From Chromera velia (Eukaryota > Sar > Chromeraceae): 16,474 nt of DNA. The notes beneath the pieces are model-generated. The model was not told where the DNA came from and searched no databases. It saw only the letters and a list, made by a program, of their open reading frames with translations. Numbering within the stretch: position 1 is the stretch's first letter; each line of letters begins with the position of its first letter. The stretch spans positions 22,501 to 38,974 of the forward strand of contig JAHBMJ010000880.1 in the NCBI GenBank assembly GCA_018398765.1. The letters run 5' to 3'. The position numbers and the translations under genes were made by a program. Of this stretch, positions 10,561 to 16,474 are shown piece by piece.

Positions 10561-10761
10561 CACAGTACGGTTAGGAGTAACTTGGTCATGCTACTAAGTG
10601 TTATTCATAATAATAATAAGTGTTTCTTTGATGTAACACCAGTTATTTTGTTTTATTCAGTAATAAAACTGGTAAAAAAAGTCTTTTTGTTGCTTTAAAA
10701 TGTAAATAAATATCAAAGCAACACAACTACCAAAGCAGTGGTTACTCCTAACCGTACTGTG
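10561..10761. mobile_element. Tc1/mariner-type MITE, 201 bp, with TA target duplication
   Basis: Perfect 21-bp terminal inverted repeats lie at 10561-10581 and 10741-10761, beginning CACAGTACGG and ending AGGAGTAAC. TA dinucleotides flank both ends (10559-10560 and 10762-10763), as expected for Tc1/mariner insertion. The interior is AT-rich, non-coding and contains an ACCAGT/ACTGGT hairpin (10638-10673). It therefore needs transposase from elsewhere. It sits in the loop of the foldback element, so it inserted later. Confidence 0.88.
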
Positions 10762-11053
10762 TAATCGATTGTGATCAACTTTTATTTCATTGTTTTTGTT
10801 TATCATACAGTTTATGTTAAAATCTCGTAACATTCATTCAAAATCCTGGCTAATCCTAGCGTTCATTTCTAAAATCCTATGATTCAGGATTTTAGTCTTT
10901 ATAATCCCTAGAGCGAGGATTTTAGATTCTAAAATCCTAGAGAAATAGTCCGGCAGAATCCTGGGTAAAATCCGCCAAAATCTGCTAAAATCTTGGCCAA
11001 AATCCCGTAAAATCTGCTAAAATCCTGGGCTAAAATCCCGCAAAATCCTAGCT

Positions 11054-11472
11054 CCCTATAAAACTTTTAGTAAATATGACTAAATATTATAGAATATTAC
11101 AAAAAATTCATATTTTAGTCACATTTTACTTTTTTTTTATGAGTTTATATTTTTTTCTATATATTGTATACGGAAGTAGTAACTTGTATGACAGCCGATC
11201 CTAGATGGATGGAAAGATGGACAGAATGACTAGTATCACAGTCACTATTACATGCATGTATGCACCTGTACGTCTGTCTGTCGGTCAGACACTAGGCTGA
11301 CTGCATCTGTGTGAAGTGATGTCTTCCCTGAACACGACCTGCATGAACAGACTTCTACATGTATGTAGTGAGTGTGCGTCCTCCTAATATCATCTCCTAG
11401 CCTCCCCAGGTCCGCGCTACCCTCAGCCATTACTGGTGGACGCCAGCGAAAGCAGCGATACTCATAGACAAG
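11054..11472. other. AT-rich flank and probable 5' leader of the retroelement
   Basis: No gene is seen. An imperfect inverted repeat lies at about 11069-11130 (AGTAAATATGACTAAATAT against ATATTTTAGTCACATTTTACT). From about 11180 composition rises to normal GC, probably the untranslated leader of the gag gene below. No LTR boundary can be identified. Confidence 0.5.
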
Positions 11473-12565
11473 ATGAGTGCGACAGAAGGCAAGCTCGTCT
11501 TCCCCCTTCTCGTCGATAAGAGAACCCAAGTCAATGAAGTCAACACATTTGTTGCCTGGGCAGACAGGCGTTTGTCCATCCTCGACGGGAAAGTCAATAT
11601 AGACGGCGATAAACGTGACAGGTGGATCTGTGACCAGACATATCGGTCAACACAAGGTCATCCCAGAGTCGGAGTGGTGATCAACACTGTCTTCTAGAAG
11701 CGGAAGAAGGGCGAATATGATGACGCAAACGGAAAGTGCAAATTCGACGCCTACCGAAAGGCGCTCGAAGAGGCACTGAAGAACTCGGGAGAGGAGGATG
11801 ATGAAAAACAGAAGGAGGATGTTAAGAAAGAATGGGAAACATTTGCCACAAAGAGGAGGGGTCGCGGGATTGAGATCATCAATGACTACAGGAACCTCCT
11901 TATAAGGCATGAAGCCTTGAACGGGGAAGTCCTAAAGAAGAAGATGGCAGAGGCACTGATGGACTCAGTATCCGAAAAGGTACAGGACGTATGGACTGCT
12001 TTACTGACCTCTGCACAACAGGAAGATCCCGATATCATCATCGAAGAAGCTGACGGAGATGTGCAAGACAACCAAAGGTGATGAGGCTGCGCCAAAGACA
12101 AACTTCCCCCAGAGAGCCGCCCCAAAAGATGTGCGCGCAGTGATTAAGGAGGAAATCGGTGCATTCGTGGGTGGTGGAGGAAACCCCAGAAGAGACCAGG
12201 TCAGGAGAACCAAGCCTGCTTCCAGCAACAGTAGAAGGAACCCCAGACACTCCCAGCGGCAGTCATCCGAAGGAGGTAGGAAGTGCTGGCGGTATGGAAT
12301 CACAGGGTGCAATCCTGACACGTGCAAATCGCATGAAAAGCCGTGCGATTGTTGCGGAAACAAAGGTCATTGGAAAGCAACGTGCCGATGCGAGAAATGC
12401 AAAAGAGACCATAAAGCCGGAGGCAAGGGCCCAGGTGGGAGCAAGGAGATGGGCAGGAATGGGGGAAAGAACAACCAGCGTGCCAACTACCTGGCAGAAT
12501 CCATCGTCGATGAAGAATTCTCAGAGTTCCCATTCGCAGGCGACGCCTGCACAGTCGCCATGTAG
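11473..12565 (+). pseudogene. Retrotransposon gag, decayed (copia-like)
   Basis: Frame 1 from ATG 11473 runs through an in-frame TAG at 11695-11697 and continues with a helical gag-like segment (RGIEIINDYRNLL...ALMDSVSEKVQ) to TGA at 12079-12081. There it shifts +1 into a frame giving a basic, Gly/Ser/Arg-rich region and the zinc knuckle CDCCGNKGHWKATC (C-x2-C-x4-H-x4-C, near 12343-12384). Extra Cys/His residues lie on both sides of the knuckle. TAG at 12563-12565 ends this frame, but the protease continues in the same frame. Gag normally packages element RNA into virus-like particles; this copy could not make an intact protein unless stops and shift were bypassed. Confidence 0.75.
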
Positions 12566-13168
12566 TGCTCCAACTGCAGGCATAATGTCGGCAGAGCGAT
12601 GGTCAACACTGGGACAGACCGTCCGCTGGTGAACAGAGCAGCAGCCAGGAAAGCAGGAGTTTATGTCCGGGAGTGGACGTACAGTGCTCAGATCGGGGTT
12701 GCAAAGCGCGACGGCACCGGCGTCGAGACGGGCGAGCGCGTGATAATCAATATGAATGGGCGGGGGTCCATTGCTATGCAGGACGCATCGGGTGGGCACT
12801 TCCTGATACTCGTCAACTTCACAGACGACGATGTCCCGCATCTGATCACACGGGACGGTCGAATCGCGCTCGACAGATCAGGTGAGACCCTGTCATGGTT
12901 CGAAATTTTCGATGTGCGGGGAGTGTTGCGTCGTGTTGTCGTTGATGCCCCTGATGGGGTATGCTGTTCTCGCATTCCGTCTTTCCGTCTCCCTCAGAAC
13001 GCCGCAGACCAGTTTGTGGGTAGGAAAGATAGGCAGCAAGCTCTGAGTACACCGCGGGTGGTGCAACGGGTGGAGAACATCGAGGAGGCGCGTGTCTACC
13101 ATGAGCGTCTCGGGATTCACTCTGGAGCAGAAGGATTTCGACTCACCCTCGAGGGTGCAGGGTACTAA
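12566..13168 (+). pseudogene. Retroelement aspartic protease and start of the pre-integrase domain
   Basis: It continues the gag frame after TAG 12563. A retropepsin-like active-site stretch reads AMVNTGTDRPLVNRAAA, with Asn (AAC at 12605-12607) where the catalytic Asp of D-T/S-G is expected, so the protease should be dead. The region ends with ARVYHERLGIHSGAEG, which resembles the gag-pre-integrase motif (H-x3-LGH) of Ty1/copia polyproteins; the second His is replaced by Ile. The order gag, protease, integrase start is the Ty1/copia arrangement. The frame stops at TAA 13166, and integrase core, reverse transcriptase and RNase H are missing. Confidence 0.65.
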
Positions 13169-13520
13169 GGTATATCACTTTAAAAAAATATAATAAAATA
13201 TAGTCTGTACCTAGGGTGTGTCACTGCTTGTGGTTATATAAAAGTTCTAGTAAAGTTCTAAACTAAAAACACTATTTTTCAACAAATAAAATCAAGTTTC
13301 TAAGAGTCAAAATGATTAAACAACTTCTTAAAAGCTTAAAAAACATGGTTTTGAATGTTTATAGTCAGGTTATGGTAGGTTATAATAGGTTATAGACATT
13401 TTGCCACCTAAAGTTCTAAGAAAAGTTCTTGAACCATCCGTTTCTGAAAACCTTTTCCTCAAAACCTGCCAAAACCTGCTGAAACCACCTTAAACCGGCC
13501 TTTTCTCAATAAAAATATGA
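13169..13520. mobile_element. AT-rich insertion with 10-bp-phased motifs, splitting the retroelement relic
   Basis: AT-rich noncoding DNA separates two coding-like segments. AGGTTAT occurs three times exactly 10 bp apart (13367, 13377, 13387), and AAAACC/GAAACC units occur at 13447, 13461, 13471 and 13481. AAAGTTCT doublets occur at 13241/13252 and again at 13410/13422. The phased motifs and their opposite orientation on the two sides resemble the arms of the foldback element at 9739-11053, though with different sequence. Its nature as a mobile element is inferred from position and structure. Confidence 0.4.
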
Positions 13521-13697
13521 TCAAACCAACCAGGGGATGTGGTCGTGTATCTGTGGGAAGAGGGGGATGGAAAGGAGTGGTATGAGTCGAAGGTAGTTGA
13601 CTTAGTGAATCCTGAGGACAAACATCCAGTGACAAAGAAGGGGATGAGTGTTAGGTTGTCTCGTGTGGCCCATATTATCGAGAACAAGGGTATTTAA
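13521..13697 (+). pseudogene. Coding-like remnant, possibly a retroelement integrase tail
   Basis: A 58-codon open stretch with no ATG at its start ends at TAA 13695. It reads GDVVVYLWEEGDGKEWYES followed by a Val-rich segment and GMSVRLSRVAHIIENKG. The pattern of short beta strands with conserved Trp/Tyr recalls the SH3/chromo-like folds at the ends of integrases. The assignment to the retroelement upstream rests on shared strand and proximity, so it is tentative. Confidence 0.4.
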
Positions 13698-13954
13698 TTC
13701 TGCCCGAGTGATTTCGTATGAGAAAGTGAACGATAGAGATGATTTTGAGTCCTCAATGTTCCTTCCTCTAACTCCTTGAAACTCTACTATGAGCCAGACA
13801 GACAACCTCCCCCTTTCAGGTATCTTTTTTTGGATTCATTCAGCAGTTTCGATCGATGGTGGACTCCGAATTCAAAAAAAAGAATTGCAGCAAGCTGAGC
13901 GATCCTTCTGTGACGAATGTGAAAAGCTGAGAGAGCTTCTTCCGGGGGCATAGT

Positions 13955-14134
13955 TACACTAGTACAGTATAGTGTAGAAGCAAAACTAGTACAGTACAGT
14001 ACAGTACAATTCGAGCGGCCCACCCCGCCCTGCCTCACTAAGTTGGGCGGGCCGCCCGCCACTTGTCCCACTACCTTTTTATAAGCTTTTAAGCTAAGTT
14101 TTCGCATGTTTAGCATGTTTATAAGCTAAGTTTT
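13955..14134. repeat. Cluster of inverted and direct repeats, possible 5' end of the hAT element
   Basis: The cluster contains TACACTA/TAGTGTA with an 8-nt loop (13955-13976), four AGTAC units (13988-14007), and CCCGCCC/GGGCGGG arms (14024-14030 and 14045-14051). The second arm overlaps the palindrome GGGCGG-G-CCGCCC (14045-14057). GCATGTTTA follows twice in tandem (14104-14121), and AAGCTAAGTTTT occurs at 14091-14102 and 14123-14134. hAT elements often carry short subterminal repeats, and the transposase relic starts about 100 bp downstream. No matching right end was found. Confidence 0.5.
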
Positions 14135-14240
14135 AGTAATTTTTTACTAGTGTTTTAGTGAGTTTTCATTATGTTTTTATAGTAATTTAAGATAGTAAAT
14201 AGTTAAAGTTTGCATTCTAAAACATAAATTAGAGAAAAAG

Positions 14241-14883
14241 ATGGTTTCAAGTGAAGCCTCTCAACCACGAGAATACAATGTTTCTGTTCTATCCCTCGGG
14301 TCTTTAGACGAGGTTTTGCATATTAAAGTTGAGGGGTGGAGGAAATCTAGGGCATTGCCAATGATATTCTTGTAGATTACGTTGAAGTGGTGTAAGGCAG
14401 TACAGGCTACGATGCCCCCTCTTCACCTTGAGTATATATCATCAGACGACAAGGTGGACAACGGTTACCTCTCCTGGTGGTGCCGGGACGACCTTGTGGA
14501 AGCAGCCCCCAAGAATGCCGCCCTCGCCATGGAGGTCTTTCAGGCCGCTAACGCGGCGGGGGTCTCGGAGCGGAGGTTCTCTCTCTACGATCAGGTTTAC
14601 TCTGAGAAGAGAAACCGTCTCATCTAGCCGCACTAGGACTTGCTGGTCACCACACACGTAAACCTCCGCCAACCTCCACCTCCAGAGGGTTCATCAGAGG
14701 AACGCCGGCCCGGGGCACCATAGAAAAGAGACACAGATTTTAGGCCTGCAAGGATTCAACCTTGCATCTGATAAGTCAGCAGAGGCATTCGATGATGAGT
14801 TGGATAGAGAGATGGCAGTTGAATACCTAAAGAGCATTAGACTAGAGTTCAGAGAGGCTCCAACAGAGTGGACTCCAAAGTAG
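14241..14883 (+). pseudogene. hAT-family transposase, truncated and broken
   Basis: From ATG 14241, frame 3 is open to TAG 14373 and then again to TAG 14625 and TAG 14634. A shift to frame 1 near 14690-14720 then runs to TAG 14881. The diagnostic part is the C-terminal hAT dimerisation domain: DNGYLSWWCRDDL (conserved WW), a helix AALAMEVFQAANAAGVSERRFSLYDQ split over 14505-14590 (conserved S-E-R-x-F-S), then SEKRNRL, and after the stops DLLVTTHVNLR. About 130 residues precede or include this domain, whereas full hAT transposases are usually about 600 or more, so most of the DDE core and the BED finger are missing. It is inactive and is probably an internally deleted copy. Confidence 0.75.
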
Positions 14884-15307
14884 GACTTAGTAGAATTCAA
14901 AGTGACTTTTAAATTTACTATATTCTAGCTTCATTATAAAGTAAAACTAGGTTGCTTAAAGCAACTTAGAGCCTTTTAAAGCATTTAAAATCGTTACTCC
15001 TGTGCGAATCTGCTCAAATATGCTCAAAAGACTGGTTGATTAGCTAGGGTACACGGTGGGAAAAATTATGATCACCGCGGCACGTAGAAGTTAGTGAATG
15101 TTACCTGCAAAGAAATACATAGGCATAACACTAATGGATACGCTCAAAAGCAATGTTTAGCACCGCCAATTAACTACAAAGAATTGTTTTTTCTGCAAGG
15201 GAAACAGTGCAGGAAGGAGGGCTTCATAGCTAGGCTGGTCAAACCGGATAGGAGGCGGTCAGTAGGGGTTGGACAGGATTCCGAAGGACAGAGCACAGAG
15301 ACAATAT

Positions 15308-15327
15308 AATTCTTTTTACAAAGAATT
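15308..15327. repeat. Perfect 8-bp hairpin
   Basis: AATTCTTT and AAAGAATT flank the 4-nt loop TTAC. A short AT-rich palindrome in noncoding DNA; no function can be assigned. Confidence 0.75.
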
Positions 15328-16246
15328 CACACTATACAGTGCAAAAGCTTACAAATCGTTCTGCATATATCAATGAGAAACTGTGAAAAAGAAGGACACT
15401 GTCAGGTCCGTAGGTAGATCCAGATGTTTAGACGGAGACCAGTACGGAGTGCCACAAATGAGAAAGGATGAATGAGTAAGGAGCACTTGCGTCGGGATAG
15501 TATGAACCGCTTTCAAAGACTGATACACACGGAGCAAGTGGAAGACATTCAAATGCATGAAAGCTGAGCGATTGGTCTGGGTAGAAAAATGTCTGGCACG
15601 ACTGAGAGCTGTGCAAAGCTTCAGAAGAGGCGGTTAAAAAATGGAGGCTCCAGCAGACTTTCCATCAACCCTCTCTCAGTGACCTCCCTTGTACGTTTCT
15701 GTCAAGCTCCTAGCAGAACAAAGAAGCTGGATGCTAATTAAATCATCATGCAAAGCGAGAGAGCGAGCCGCGCTTCCTTAACTGACCTGCAGGTGTCCCC
15801 AAGTCTCCGTCCACCAACACCTGCAAACATGGAGCGATGGGTATTCACGCTTTGTGCAGTCAAGGAAGCACTTCTGTCTAGCTTATTCTGCGCGCACAAG
15901 GTTCCAAGGAAAAGACCAAGAGCCTAAGAAGCAGCGGGTCTGGACAGGCTGACCTGGGGGTTGACCATGGGGCTCCCAAGACTATGACCTACAAGGAAAG
16001 AGTAAGGAGAGCGATGAGGGCAGCAATACTTTAACACCTAAATAAGGCCGGCAGCCCTTCTCCACTTAAACAGGAGGAGCAGCAGCAAGCAGGAAGACGT
16101 TAGAAACAAAATCAAGACGGCTGGTCTCCACTGGACCTACCTGCAAGCTCCACTTCGTCCCGACCCGAGGTGACCCAGCAACTGTTGTTCCAGCCGTCTC
16201 CTCCAGAGCCCCGAAAGTGCACTCCCGAAAAAAAAGTCAAAACCGA

Positions 16247-16304
16247 GAAAACGCTCTGTTAAACATCTTCAAAAACTGTCAGAAAACATCTGACAGAGCG
16301 TTTT
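16247..16304. repeat. Two overlapping, mutually exclusive hairpins
   Basis: AAAACGCTCTGT (16248-16259) pairs perfectly with ACAGAGCGTTTT (16293-16304). Inside, CTGTCAG (16276-16282) pairs perfectly with CTGACAG (16290-16296). The two stems share bases 16293-16296, so only one can form fully at a time. The word AAACATCT is also repeated (about 16260 and 16284). This could be a regulatory RNA structure or the tip of a small palindromic element. Confidence 0.8.
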
Positions 16305-16344
16305 TTGTGGCAACATTTCTGTGGGAAAAGTCTGTTTGCTCAGA

Positions 16345-16370
16345 GGTTCAGAACTCCGCAGTTTTGAACC
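16345..16370. repeat. 11-bp hairpin with a 4-nt loop
   Basis: GGTTCAGAACT pairs with AGTTTTGAACC across the loop CCGC. All positions match except one that would be a G-U wobble in RNA read from the + strand. A G-U pair in an otherwise intact stem would suit an RNA hairpin. No gene is visible around it. Confidence 0.75.
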
Positions 16371-16474
16371 TGTGGACCTTCAAGACGGACAAGAGACTTC
16401 AGACCCGATTATTGGCCGACAGAGGCAAAGTCGGCTGCGTGCGTCGAAGGGGCAGGGTGCCGCCACCCCCTCTG

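Larger units (their letters stand above)
9739..11053. mobile_element. Foldback (long inverted repeat) element carrying two insertions
   Basis: The left arm (9739-9760 plus 10277-10494) is an imperfect inverted copy of the right arm (10818-11053). Both begin with AGCYAGGATTTTGCGGG when read inward, and they stay alignable through GGGATTATAAAGACTAAAATC (left, about 10400) and its complement near 10890. Without the two insertions the element is about 0.6 kb, with no coding capacity, so it is a non-autonomous foldback or MITE-like element. The outer parts of the arms consist of GGATTTT (left) or AAAATCC (right) units spaced 10-13 bp apart. The exact ends and target duplication are unclear; CCCTACA just left and CCCTATA just right of the element are possible remnants. 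Confidence 0.8.
14884..16474. other. 3' region without a supported gene
   Basis: No convincing coding frame on either strand. GTTGCTT-A-AAGCAAC is a short palindrome at 14951-14965. AATTCTTT/AAAGAATT form a perfect 8-bp hairpin at 15308-15327. TGCAGGTGT (15788-15796) is complementary to ACACCTGCA (15817-15825). Two further hairpins near the end are listed separately. Composition becomes more balanced after about 15600, so exons of another gene could lie beyond or near the right edge, but none can be supported. Confidence 0.5.

Noticed and set aside
12560-12572. Programmed stop readthrough between gag and protease
   Set aside because: The context after TAG (TGC) does not match known readthrough signals, and other disabling changes nearby favour decay.
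13787-14116. 109-codon minus-strand open frame
   Set aside because: It runs through AGTAC repeats and the GC palindrome, giving a repetitive YCTS-type product; no family match.
15094-15309. 71-codon open frame
   Set aside because: No domain or homologous pattern that I recognise, and AT-rich repeat-like surroundings.
1-16474. tRNA, rRNA or CRISPR features
   Set aside because: No cloverleaf, rRNA-like or spaced direct-repeat array could be found by eye on either strand.

Overview
The window is nuclear DNA from a eukaryote with intron-rich genes. The main evidence is a six-exon gene whose five GT-AG introns join in perfect phase, together with eukaryotic transposable elements (a Ty1/copia-like retroelement relic, a hAT transposase relic, a Tc1/mariner-type MITE and a foldback element) and long purine/pyrimidine-skewed noncoding DNA with microsatellites. 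A single-celled alga or protist, for example a chromerid-like alveolate, would fit the style. That placement is an impression, not something the sequence proves. One undetermined base (N at 353) lies inside a poly-G run.

Layout. Bases 1-978 hold no supported gene; they contain GC-rich flanking DNA, a 21-nt G run, a CG tract and a TA microsatellite. Bases 979-4890 (+) hold one gene of six exons encoding a secreted 694-residue protein: signal peptide, trypsin/V8-type serine protease with His122, Asp182 and Ser257, two tandem P-domain-like beta-sandwich modules, and an acidic Pro/Glu-rich tail. Bases 4891 to about 9290 are gene-free and alternate between purine-rich and pyrimidine-rich blocks.

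From about 9290 to 14900 the window is a graveyard of mobile elements. A foldback element (9739-11053) has long inverted arms built from GGATTTT/AAAATCC units repeated about every 10 bp. Two other insertions sit in it. A 511-bp retroposon-like insert (9761-10271) splits the left arm; it has a 5-bp target duplication and an (AAGT)n tail on the minus strand. A 201-bp TA-flanked MITE (10561-10761) has 21-bp perfect terminal repeats and sits in the loop. Next comes a decayed copia-type element: gag with a CCHC zinc knuckle, then a protease whose catalytic Asp is replaced by Asn, then the start of a pre-integrase domain (11473-13168). An AT-rich insertion with its own 10-bp-phased motifs follows (13169-13520), then a short conserved-looking coding tail (13521-13697). 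After GC-rich and repeated subterminal-like sequence comes a broken hAT transposase with a recognisable C-terminal dimerisation domain (14241-14883). Bases 14884-16474 show no supported gene, only several hairpins, the most striking pair at 16247-16370.

Only the protease gene looks intact. The mobile-element genes all carry in-frame stops or frameshifts and are probably inactive. The most unusual points are the trypsin plus tandem P-domain architecture, the GTCNGT bias of its splice donors, and the nested foldback element with helically phased A-tract arms.
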